This document shows, piece after piece, positions 1-6,286 of a stretch of DNA of 6,286 nt. Under the pieces are notes generated by a model, which did no database searches, was not told the DNA's origin, and worked only from the letters and a program-made list of their open reading frames with translations. The stretch is from contig JAJXYG010000127.1 of assembly GCA_021780705.1 (NCBI GenBank), positions 1-6,286 on the forward strand. The letters are read 5' to 3'. The DNA comes from Bacteroidota bacterium (GTDB lineage Bacteria; Bacteroidota; Bacteroidia; Chitinophagales; Chitinophagaceae). How positions within the stretch are numbered: the stretch's first letter is position 1; the number at the start of each line of letters is the position of its first letter. A program made the position numbers and the translations under genes.

Positions 1-509
1 CCAATATTGAACAAATCGTATCCTTGCTCCTGATGGAGGGGAAACTGGGAGGGTTTCATTTCAACGATTCAAAATATGGCGACGACGACCTGACCGTGGG
101 GAGTATCAAGCCCTACCAGTTGTTTCTGATCTTTAATGAGCTCGTGGAAGGGATGGATGCACGAAAAATGGAACATGCGAGTGATCTGGCCTGGATGATT
201 GATGCCTCCCATAATGTGAAAGACCCCCTGGAGGACCTCTTACAATCCGTGGAGGCGATCCGGATTGCCTATGCACAGTCTCTGCTGGTTGATCGGACTG
301 GGCTAAAGGAGGCACAGCAGCATAATGATGTAGTGGCTTGCCAGGAAATCCTCCAATCTGCTTTCCGCACGGATGTGCGCCCCCTGGTGGCTGAAGCAAG
401 GCTGCTGGACGGTGGGGCACTTGCTCCGCTGGAGTTATTCCGTAAGCAAAAAATAAGGCAGATACTCACCAAAAAGAGAGGGAAAAATTCCATTGCCACA
501 GGATTATAG
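1..509 (+). CDS. rhaI: L-rhamnose isomerase, P. stutzeri / RhaI type (3' part only)
   Basis: This enzyme interconverts L-rhamnose and L-rhamnulose in the cytoplasm, the first step of phosphorylative rhamnose breakdown. The window opens inside the gene: the frame begins with the codon at position 3 and gives 168 C-terminal residues, perhaps two fifths of a family member of about 420 residues. The metal-binding region of the TIM-barrel isomerase is visible: GGFHFNDSKYGDDDLTVGS (fragment residues 16-34) supplies a His and clustered Asp, and IDASHN (66-71) supplies another Asp. In the P. stutzeri enzyme the equivalent His and Asp residues hold two divalent metals; the residue matching is by recall of the family, not by alignment. 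The kinase gene follows after 22 bp on the same strand, supporting an operon. Related xylose-type isomerases of this fold accept other sugars, but the SIKPYQLFLIFNEL stretch and the kinase neighbour favour rhamnose. The true start lies outside the window. Confidence 0.87.
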   Translation, partial: NIEQIVSLLLMEGKLGGFHFNDSKYGDDDLTVGSIKPYQLFLIFNELVEGMDARKMEHASDLAWMIDASHNVKDPLEDLLQSVEAIRIAYAQSLLVDRTGLKEAQQHNDVVACQEILQSAFRTDVRPLVAEARLLDGGALAPLELFRKQKIRQILTKKRGKNSIATGL

Positions 510-531
510 GCTCAAATCTCAAGTTTCGATC

Positions 532-1917
532 ATGAATAAACAAAATGTGGTAGCTATCCTCGATGTAGGAAAGACCAACAAAAAGGTGCTTCTCTTCAAC
601 GAAGATTACCACGTGGTTCATGAAGAAACTTGCCAACTGGAGGAAGGGAAGGACGAAGATGGCTTTCCTTGTGAAAACATCGATTCCCTGAAGCAGTGGG
701 CCTTACACGCTCTTCAGCCTGACAAACTGGGAAACGAGTTTACGATCAGGGCCCTAAATTTTTCAGGGTATGGGGCAAGCCTTGTATTTCTGAACCAGGA
801 GGGAGAAACCATTGGGCCACTTTATAATTATCTGAAACCCTACCCCAGCCAATTGCAGGAACAATTTTACTCTACCTACGGAGGCAGGGAGACTCTATCC
901 CGGATTACCGCCTCACCTGTTCTGGGAAGTCTTAATTCCGGGTTGCAACTCTACCGGATCAAGTATCAAAAACCAGAGATGTTCAACAAGATTCGTTATG
1001 GCCTTCATCTCCCTCAGTTTCTAAGTTACCTGTTCACCCGATTCCCCTGTAGTGATATCACCAGCCTGGGATGCCATACCCAGTGTTGGGATTATGAAAA
1101 AAACCAGTATCATGATTGGGTGAACAAAGAAGGAATACGAGAGAAACTGGCCCCTATAGTGCCCTCAAACCATGTCGTCTCTTCACCGGTAAATGGAGTT
1201 GATATCCCGGTTGGCATCGGACTCCACGATTCCTCTGCGGCATTAATCCCCTACCTGATAGAGTCAGATCCCCCCTTTCTGTTGATTTCAACCGGCACCT
1301 GGTGTATTTCACTAAATCCTTTCAATAATTCTCCTTTAACCACCGAAGAATTACAAAGCGATTGCCTCACTTATATGACTTACCAAGGCACCCCAGTAAA
1401 GGCTTCCAGGTATCATGCAGGCCCTTTCCATGAGACCCAAATAAAGAAAATCAGCAGCTATTTCAATCTAAGTGTGGAGGATTTAGAATGCATGAATTTC
1501 GATCAGACTGTGGTAGATTCTCTGCACACCAGGTATCCCTCCCTATTTACCGGCAAATCCCTAGACCCTGGTCCAGAGCCCGGAATCATCCAGGAAATAG
1601 ATACGAGCCGGTTTGAAAGTGCCCATGAAGCCTATCATTTTCTTTTGTGGGAAATTGCCAGGGGGCAATTTCATTCCACCCGGCTGGTCTTGGGGTATTC
1701 TGGGGTGAATAGGATTTATGTAGACGGAGGGTTTGGAAAAAACGATTTATACATGAAAATGCTGGCAAAATTATTTGCGAATATGGAAGTCTACCGTGCA
1801 TCGGTTGCCCAGGCCTCGGCTCTGGGCGCGGCAATTGTCATCCATTCAGCCTGGAACCAGAAATCCCTGCCACGCACTTTTATAATGAAGCAGCTTGTCT
1901 CATCCTCCTCCAAATAA
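532..1917 (+). CDS. FGGY-family carbohydrate kinase, probable L-rhamnulose kinase
   Basis: Predicted cytoplasmic ATP-dependent sugar kinase of 461 residues, a normal length for the FGGY family. The N-terminal nucleotide-fold motif is DVGKTNKK (residues 11-18). The probable catalytic base is Asp233 in GIGLHDSSAA, the phosphate-binding STGTW lies at 253-257, and the C-terminal domain shows YVDGGFGKND (DGGFG at 398-402) and AQASALGAA (426-434). I chose ATG 532 because the conserved strand NVVAILDVG follows at once; a TTG at 493 in the same frame would add 13 unconserved residues inside the isomerase gene. No clear Shine-Dalgarno precedes ATG 532. The rhaI neighbour, 22 bp upstream on the same strand, argues that the substrate is L-rhamnulose, giving L-rhamnulose 1-phosphate. 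The sequence looks unlike the enterobacterial RhaB layout and more like the alternative kinase found with RhaI-type isomerases. L-fuculose or xylulose kinase activity cannot be excluded from sequence alone. Confidence 0.85.
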   Translation: MNKQNVVAILDVGKTNKKVLLFNEDYHVVHEETCQLEEGKDEDGFPCENIDSLKQWALHALQPDKLGNEFTIRALNFSGYGASLVFLNQEGETIGPLYNYLKPYPSQLQEQFYSTYGGRETLSRITASPVLGSLNSGLQLYRIKYQKPEMFNKIRYGLHLPQFLSYLFTRFPCSDITSLGCHTQCWDYEKNQYHDWVNKEGIREKLAPIVPSNHVVSSPVNGVDIPVGIGLHDSSAALIPYLIESDPPFLLISTGTWCISLNPFNNSPLTTEELQSDCLTYMTYQGTPVKASRYHAGPFHETQIKKISSYFNLSVEDLECMNFDQTVVDSLHTRYPSLFTGKSLDPGPEPGIIQEIDTSRFESAHEAYHFLLWEIARGQFHSTRLVLGYSGVNRIYVDGGFGKNDLYMKMLAKLFANMEVYRASVAQASALGAAIVIHSAWNQKSLPRTFIMKQLVSSSSK

Positions 1918-1994
1918 AATATCCAGGTGCGTCAAATTCTATTTTCAAATAGCAATTATTAATGTTTCTTCTAAGCTGTTAACATCAGATTCAA

Positions 1995-3152
1995 TTATGG
2001 ATCCGGGAGGCTATAGGCATTGCGATTCGCTTTGACTTCAAGTTGCACCATGACGGGGTATTTGTCTGAAAAATAGTAGAGGTCGTTCAGCACTTCCGCC
2101 GGCGCCGAATTATTTACCGAAGGAAGGGTACTATTGATACTCTGACCGATCCTCATTCCGTCATTTCCAATGGTTTGATATGAATTAGGGATATACCGGA
2201 TATAATTGTCCCCATGAATCAGCCAGTTCGAAATAAAAATATGATCATACCATCCCTTCCCACCCCCACTACTGCCACATGAATTGGGAGAATAAGGCAG
2301 AGAACGGGTTGAGGTAGTAACATAGGGAGCCACGTATGAGGGGGACACACTCCAGTTCCCGGGATAATGAAGGGTCTCGTCAGGGTAATAGGGAGGATTA
2401 CTCATGGCCGTGTTACTGTCAATGGAGGTAATAATACTTTGATACCCCTTCTCATAGGAACCCGTGGTATTGAAGTCACCCATCAATACAAGGTTCGGGA
2501 AATAAGAAAAACGGGTGCGCAGGGCAGACATGACGGTGGAATCCTGAAAATCTCTTTCAAGGCTTGCAGATCCTGATTTGGTATGAAATACCACTGCATA
2601 TAAAAATGTGGTATCCCTGGTCAGGGCAAGATTCACATCTTTATAATAGAATTTATAAAGATCAAAATCTGTGACAAGGGATAATAAATCTACTGTACTT
2701 AAATATCCCAATTTGCGCGTATTATAAAATATCACTGAAAGGGTCCCCGACCCGGACGCATTGGTCGGAGCAGCGTAGGCATACTTGCCGGAATCCTGTA
2801 CATTAAAAGCATGCTGGACCAGGTCATCTGCCAGGTTGCCTGCAGCGCCCGGGCTATAATCAAATGCCGTCATTTTTTCGCAACTCACCAAATCCGGGTG
2901 GGCGTATTGAATGATCCGGTTAAAATATCCGTCCAATACGGTGGTGCTTCCCTGGCAGAGATTCCCGAAGTTCAGGATATTATAGGCCATTACCCTCAGG
3001 GTGTCTGTTTTGTCAACAGATCCCTGAATCGGGGGACCGGGGGTATTCACTTTAGGCGCATTCTTGGTACAGGAAGAAAGCAGTATCCCATAAAGTCCCA
3101 AAAAGGACAGTAGGAAAATGACCTTCCTTCTACCGGGGAAAAGTGGGATCAT
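1995..3152 (-). CDS. Endonuclease/exonuclease/phosphatase-fold lipoprotein
   Basis: A 385-residue exported protein with the DNase I-like metal-dependent phosphodiesterase fold. A basic RRK (8-10), a hydrophobic stretch and the lipobox LLSSC (Cys28) mark a signal peptidase II lipoprotein. The residues after Cys are TKNAP, without the acidic run of the surface-export signal known in Bacteroidota, so a periplasm-facing anchor is more likely. Fold motifs occur in order: RVMAYNILNFG (53-63), the metal-ligand Glu92 in HPDLVSCEK, His190 in VVFHTKSG, GDFN (225-228) and the C-terminal Asp303-His304 pair in GWYDHIF. All catalytic positions appear present, so activity is likely, but the substrate (nucleic acid, phospholipid or sugar phosphate) is not readable. 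I prefer ATG 3152 to an in-frame TTG at 3176, because a TACCTTTG promoter-like box overlaps that TTG. The gene converges with the kinase across 77 bp and has no functional link to its neighbours that I can see. Confidence 0.85.
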   Translation of the reverse strand: MIPLFPGRRKVIFLLSFLGLYGILLSSCTKNAPKVNTPGPPIQGSVDKTDTLRVMAYNILNFGNLCQGSTTVLDGYFNRIIQYAHPDLVSCEKMTAFDYSPGAAGNLADDLVQHAFNVQDSGKYAYAAPTNASGSGTLSVIFYNTRKLGYLSTVDLLSLVTDFDLYKFYYKDVNLALTRDTTFLYAVVFHTKSGSASLERDFQDSTVMSALRTRFSYFPNLVLMGDFNTTGSYEKGYQSIITSIDSNTAMSNPPYYPDETLHYPGNWSVSPSYVAPYVTTSTRSLPYSPNSCGSSGGGKGWYDHIFISNWLIHGDNYIRYIPNSYQTIGNDGMRIGQSINSTLPSVNNSAPAEVLNDLYYFSDKYPVMVQLEVKANRNAYSLPDP

Positions 3153-3173
3153 TTCAGCAAGATTTCGATGGGC

Positions 3174-3181
3174 CAAAGGTA
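3174..3181 (-). promoter_or_regulatory. Bacteroidota-type -7 box (TACCTTTG) before the lipoprotein gene
   Basis: The minus strand reads TACCTTTG, an exact match to the TAnnTTTG -7 element of the Bacteroidota primary sigma factor. It would start a transcript roughly 5-8 bases downstream, leaving a leader of only about 15 bases before ATG 3152, and it overlaps the alternative TTG start at 3176. The upstream TTG-type -33 element is not convincing: the nearest, in TATTGAG, lies 24 bases away, somewhat more than the usual spacing. An 8-base match with two free positions is weak evidence by itself; the location just before a start is what supports it. Confidence 0.45.
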
Positions 3182-3299
3182 GCAGATGCCCCTATGCGAA
3201 GATCTCAATACGGCGTGCTTAACAATTTAGTAATCTTACCTAGATACCTACCCCTTCAGAATAAGCCGCATGATATAGGACTCCCCATTGATGTGCGTC

Positions 3300-3987
3300 T
3301 TACACTGAGAACAATTTTAGCCAGGCATAGAGGAAATACAGGATGAGGATGAAAATAGCTTCCATTTTTGTAATGCCTCTCCCTGAAATAAACTTCGCCG
3401 CTAGCCGAGCTACGGGGTATCCTTGCCGTATTATGATGAAGATCCTGATAATGGATTGACGTATATGATAATGTTTTGCAATTTCTACTGCACTTTCTAT
3501 GGTATACTCAGAGCTTGCCATTACGATGAAAAGCCCGATCAAAAGCAGCAAGATTGTTCCAGCCACATTTTTGAGCGGAGTCCGGGTCACCCCATTGGAT
3601 TTTCTCCGATTTTTTTCCTGTCCGCCTACGAGGGTTAAATCCACAATAAACTACCTCATCTCTTATTCCATCTGCCCGGTTAATGGTAACCCGGTAAAAT
3701 AGTCCTGATAATCCCAGTGCCAGCCCAATTTGGCCGAGGCACCTTCCGATTGCGCTACCAATAATAATTCCGGAGGTTTCTTCCCCGCCGAGTTTATGTA
3801 TGGCACCGGTAATTGAGACCACCATTTCTGGCAAATCGGTTCCAATGGAAATTATCGTCAGCCCGATAAAAAATTCGGAAAGCCCAAAATTCTTGGCAAT
3901 TTTTACTGCATTCTTTACTGCCAGGTTTGTTCCAAACCAAAGCCCTACAAGAGCCACTGTTAATATGATAAAACTGAACCACGGCAT
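3300..3987 (-). pseudogene. Na+/Ca2+ exchanger (CaCA family antiporter), frameshifted and internally deleted
   Basis: Remnant of an inner-membrane antiporter of the YrbG-like CaCA family, which expels Ca2+ in exchange for Na+ or H+. From ATG 3987 the first frame (open to 3508) gives helix 1, then the alpha-1 repeat GLTIISIGTDLPEMVVSI with the acidic signature GTDLPE (49-54), then IIIGSAIGRCLGQIGLALGL. The frame loses membrane character near residue 115. A second frame, +1 relative to the first and open from 3650 to the stop at 3300, carries LLLLIGLFIVMASSEYTIE, the usual opening of the second half. The expected second GTSLPE signature never appears: after HIRQSIIRIFIII the sequence turns to RQGYPVARLAAK and joins a typical last helix, KMEAIFILILYFLYAWL. 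About 228 codons remain, against roughly 310-360 in the family, so segments in the middle and in alpha-2 seem to be missing. A deliberately reduced protein made by frameshifting at an A7 tract is possible but less likely. Confidence 0.75.
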
Positions 3988-3994
3988 AATCTTT

Positions 3995-4000
3995 CCTCCT
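3995..4000 (-). promoter_or_regulatory. Strong Shine-Dalgarno of the exchanger remnant
   Basis: The minus strand reads AGGAGG followed by AAAGATT and then ATG at 3987, a textbook ribosome binding site with good spacing. It fixes the start of the broken exchanger. The other starts in the window (kinase 532, lipoprotein 3152, P-type ATPase 4551) have no comparable site, which makes this one stand out. Confidence 0.7.
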
Positions 4001-4023
4001 GGGCAATTTTGTGCTTATGAATT

Positions 4024-4179
4024 CTAATTCCAGTCAGGGAATATTCTTATGGACTTGATATTGCCTTGCATCTCACCATCCTCCTTACAGATGGTGTTAA
4101 TTCCATAAGGCACCATCAAATCAAACTCATCAGGTAACCATTCAGTACCATTTTCTATTCTCCCCTGGTCACTTATGGG
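4024..4179 (-). pseudogene. Coding-looking tail of an unrecognised gene, or a small ORF
   Basis: The minus strand is open for 51 codons between a TGA at 4182 and a TAG ending at 4024. It contains stretches such as ENGTEWLPDEFDLMVPYGIN and ends GNIKSIRIFPDWN. The codon choice and the mix of charged and hydrophobic residues look like real protein, yet there is no good start at its upstream end, and both other frames upstream are stopped within a few codons. I read it as the 3' end of a truncated or frameshifted gene. Its stop lies 36 bp before the exchanger ATG on the same strand, so the two may once have been co-transcribed. In-frame ATGs occur at 4116 (30 aa) and 4071 (15 aa); the latter has AAGGAGG eight bases upstream (4080-4086), so a short independently translated peptide is the alternative. 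I do not recognise the family. Confidence 0.35.
4074..4117 (-). repeat. Three-armed inverted repeat GATGGTG / CACCATC / GATGGTG
   Basis: Read on the minus strand, GATGGTG (4117-4111), CACCATC (4096-4090) and GATGGTG (4080-4074) follow one another. The middle arm can pair perfectly over 7 bp with either outer arm, with a loop of 14 or 9 bases, so the two hairpins exclude each other. The AAGGAGG sequence (4086-4080) runs from the second loop into the last arm. The layout resembles an attenuator, but the arms lie inside a coding-looking segment, and a 7-mer repeated three times may be chance. Confidence 0.3.
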
Positions 4180-4182
4180 TCA

Positions 4183-4550
4183 ATTAAAGTAAATCCAACT
4201 ATCGCAGACTAACCCTAATAATAATCATCCCCCCATCTAATGTTGGTCATTTCTCAGATTATAAAACTATTGTAGGATTGTATGGGCCGACGCCGGACCA
4301 AGGAACAAGCCTGGTTATTGCAGAGTTCGCCCTGCTAATTAAGACCAGACTGAAAACCAGTATAGTAGAGAAATATAGAAATCTGTGTTCGTAATGGCAG
4401 TAGGAATTAAGGTTTGAAGGGTTGATTTAATATGCGCAAGGTGTTCCTAAGAGTGCTTCCGGCTAATGGACACCCGACAATTCAGATTTCCACACAGATA
4501 TCGGGGATTAGGTAATTCAAAAGCAATCCGGCTTTTTAAAATGAACCCAC
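4183..4550. other. Intergenic stretch without a convincing gene
   Basis: About 370 bases separate the minus-strand remnants from the pump. All six frames are broken into pieces. The longest plausible starts are ATG 4282 (18 codons, beginning MGRRRTKEQAWLL) and ATG 4432 (27 codons, MRKVFLRVLPANG), both on the plus strand; neither has a recognisable family, and only the second has a weak purine run upstream. I see no tRNA cloverleaf, no CRISPR repeat, no clear terminator (a stem followed by a T-run) and no exact TAnnTTTG box. The stretch may be degraded coding sequence plus the promoter of the pump. The 560 bp between the exchanger start and the pump start is long for divergent genes. Confidence 0.5.
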
Positions 4551-6286
4551 ATGAACTGGCATAAATTAACCGAGGCCGAAACATTTGAATTTTTAGGCAC
4601 GAGTCTAAAGGGGTTGAGTATCGCCGAGGCTGAAAAAAGGCTCATGGAAATTGGCCCCAATGAACTACCTGAAGCAAAAAAAAAGAGCATAGCAGTAATG
4701 CTTTTGGCTCAATTCAAGGAGGTAATGATCCTGATATTACTTGCGGCAGCAATTATTTCAGGCATTATTGGGGACCTGACTGATACCATTGTGATTCTCA
4801 CTATCGTTGTACTTAACGCCATTCTCGGCTTTTTGCAGGAATACCGGGCCGAAAAAGCCATGCAAACCCTCAAACAAATGACGGCTACCCATGCCAGGAT
4901 TCTGCGCAATGGTATTAGTGAATGGCATCCGGCTTCGGAACTGGTACCCGGCGACCTGGTGATACTTGAGGCCGGAAATGCAATCCCTGCTGATTTACGC
5001 ATTATCGATTCCATTAATCTTAAGATTCAGGAATCAGCCCTAACGGGGGAATCCCAGGCAATCGATAAGATTGCCCAACCTTTGGATGAGGACGATATCC
5101 CTCTTGGCGATAAACGAAACATGGCCTTCAAGGGTACCTTTGTCACCTATGGAAGAGGTACCGGAATAGTCGTGGCTACCGGGATACAGACTGAATTTGG
5201 CAAAATCGCCAGAATGTTGCAGGAAACAGAGGTCCTCACTCCCTTGCAGGCCCGAATGGCCTCATTTGGAAAAAAGCTCTCCACCATTATTTTATTTCTC
5301 TGTGCCATATTCTTTCTGGTCGGATGGCTGCGGGGAGAGAATCTGCTCAAAATGATTCTGACCAGTATTTCCCTGGCGGTGGCAGCCATTCCCGAAGCCC
5401 TGCCGGCAGTTATCACGATCTCACTGGCCACCTCGGCAAAAAGGATGATAAAACGAAATAGCCTCATCCGAAAATTGCCGGCGGTGGAGACATTGGGTTC
5501 AGTTTCCTTCATATGTACCGATAAAACCGGAACACTTACTTCTAACAAAATGCGGGTAGAGGAGCTTTTTGCCAATCACCAGGTATATCCAAGCAATGCC
5601 CTGACTAAAGCAAAACTTGAGGGGGATCTTTCTATGCTCCTTCACGCTTGTGCTCTAAATAATGATGCCACTGCAGGAAAGGCGGGCACCTTTGGAGATG
5701 GCACGGAAATCGCGCTTCTTGAACTCGCCCAGCAATCGGGTATAGAGACTGACCACCACAAACGCCTGTCAGAAATAGCCTTTGATTCTGAAAGAAAACT
5801 GATGACTACATTTCACGCCTGGGGTGGGAAAGTCATTTCATTTACCAAGGGAGCACCAGATATTCTGCTTGAGCTTTGCACCAATTTGGAGAAACCCCTG
5901 ATCCTTGAAAGGATAGATGAAATGGCTTCCAACGGTATGCGAGTCCTGGGATTTGCCTATAGACTTTGGGATGAAATGCCACAGAAGGTAGCAATTGAGG
6001 CAGCAGAAACCAGGTTACATTTCCTGGGTTTGGCCGGGATCCTCGATCCCCCCAGAGAAGAAATAAATGAGGCAGTAGTGCAGTGCAAGACTGCCGGTAT
6101 AGTACCTGTAATGATTACGGGGGACCATCCCCTTACCGCCAAGGCCATAGCCAGACGTATTGGTATACTCAGCAATGAAAATGACTTGCTTCTCACTGGC
6201 AGAGAGCTGGCCAACCTGGATAGGGAGACTTTTCTTGGAAAAGTGGAAAAGGTGAGAGTTTATGCGAGGGTGTCACCTGAACAAAA
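4551..6286 (+). CDS. P2A-type cation-translocating (Ca2+) ATPase, 3' end beyond the window
   Basis: The N-terminal 578 codons of an inner-membrane ATP-driven cation pump, most like SERCA/PMCA-type Ca2+ exporters. Domains in order: cation-ATPase N-terminal domain (about 3-50), helices M1-M2 (about 52-97), actuator domain with TGES (165-168), M3-M4 (about 240-300) with VAAIPEALP (277-285), phosphorylation motif CTDKTGTLT with Asp324 as the phosphorylated residue, nucleotide-binding FDSERK (411-416) and KGAPD (433-437), then DPPR (499-502), MITGDHP (521-527) and YARVSPEQ at the cut. Glu282 matches SERCA Glu309, the M4 calcium ligand. The hinge GDGxNDxP and M5-M10, which hold the other cation ligands, are not visible, so Ca2+ over Mn2+ or Na+ is inferred. 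ATG 4551 fits the conserved N-terminus MNWHKLTEAE; it lacks a Shine-Dalgarno. No frameshift was seen. The reduced Ca2+ exchanger lies divergently upstream. Confidence 0.9.
   Translation, partial: MNWHKLTEAETFEFLGTSLKGLSIAEAEKRLMEIGPNELPEAKKKSIAVMLLAQFKEVMILILLAAAIISGIIGDLTDTIVILTIVVLNAILGFLQEYRAEKAMQTLKQMTATHARILRNGISEWHPASELVPGDLVILEAGNAIPADLRIIDSINLKIQESALTGESQAIDKIAQPLDEDDIPLGDKRNMAFKGTFVTYGRGTGIVVATGIQTEFGKIARMLQETEVLTPLQARMASFGKKLSTIILFLCAIFFLVGWLRGENLLKMILTSISLAVAAIPEALPAVITISLATSAKRMIKRNSLIRKLPAVETLGSVSFICTDKTGTLTSNKMRVEELFANHQVYPSNALTKAKLEGDLSMLLHACALNNDATAGKAGTFGDGTEIALLELAQQSGIETDHHKRLSEIAFDSERKLMTTFHAWGGKVISFTKGAPDILLELCTNLEKPLILERIDEMASNGMRVLGFAYRLWDEMPQKVAIEAAETRLHFLGLAGILDPPREEINEAVVQCKTAGIVPVMITGDHPLTAKAIARRIGILSNENDLLLTGRELANLDRETFLGKVEKVRVYARVSPEQ

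Noticed and set aside
493..531. TTG 493 as start of the kinase
   Set aside because: It would add 13 unconserved residues within the isomerase gene; ATG 532 directly precedes the conserved first strand of the FGGY fold.
1939..1952. Palindrome CTATTTTCAAATAG in the convergent gap, as a possible bidirectional terminator
   Set aside because: The stem is only 5-6 AT-rich pairs with a 2-4 base loop and no proper T-run, too weak to call a terminator.
2367..3113. Plus-strand open frames inside the lipoprotein gene (2367-2576, 2811-3113)
   Set aside because: The minus strand carries all nuclease-fold motifs in one uninterrupted frame; the plus-strand frames have no domain features.
4282..4338. Short plus-strand ORF beginning MGRRRTKEQAWLL, which vaguely recalls transposase N-termini
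   Set aside because: It has only 18 codons, no ribosome binding site and no terminal inverted repeats or continuation in another frame; not enough for a mobile-element call.
4311..4360. CTGGTT / AACCAG inverted repeat
   Set aside because: Six bases with a 38-base loop is expected by chance at this length.
5135..5142. A second TACCTTTG box on the plus strand
   Set aside because: It lies inside the actuator domain coding sequence of the ATPase with no start nearby; a chance match, which also shows how weak the motif is alone.
4709..6214. Open frames on the minus strand at 4709-5014, 5147-5575 and 5957-6214
   Set aside because: They lie wholly inside the P-type ATPase gene on the opposite strand and show no family features; they are antisense shadows.

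Overview
The window reads as chromosomal DNA of a Bacteroidota-like bacterium. The grounds are a P. stutzeri-type L-rhamnose isomerase followed by an FGGY kinase, little or no Shine-Dalgarno sequence before most starts, a secreted nuclease-fold lipoprotein, and a TACCTTTG box of the Bacteroidota -7 type (TAnnTTTG) just before that lipoprotein. The phylum is an inference; nothing finer can be supported.

Layout: (1) 1-1917, plus strand: the 3' end of an L-rhamnose isomerase (rhaI type) and, 22 bp later, a complete FGGY sugar kinase, most likely the L-rhamnulose kinase of the same operon. (2) 1918-1994: a short convergent gap. (3) 1995-3152, minus strand: a complete lipoprotein of the endonuclease/exonuclease/phosphatase fold. 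(4) 3300-4179, minus strand: a decayed patch. It holds a Na+/Ca2+ exchanger (CaCA family) broken by a frameshift and apparently by two internal deletions, preceded by a small coding-looking tail of an unrecognised gene. (5) 4183-4550: no convincing gene. (6) 4551-6286, plus strand: the first 578 codons of a P2A-type (Ca2+-ATPase-like) cation pump, cut by the window end.

How the parts work together: the first two genes would convert L-rhamnose to L-rhamnulose and then to L-rhamnulose 1-phosphate. The exchanger remnant and the P-type ATPase lie head to head and would both export calcium. The pump looks intact in all visible catalytic motifs while the antiporter looks dead or reduced, which suggests calcium efflux here rests on the ATP-driven pump. 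The lipoprotein has no evident link to either side.

I found no clearly new system. The points most worth a second look are the reduced exchanger with an A7 tract where its two reading frames can be joined, the small ORF with mutually exclusive hairpins and a strong Shine-Dalgarno upstream of it, and the compact nucleotide-binding domain of the pump.
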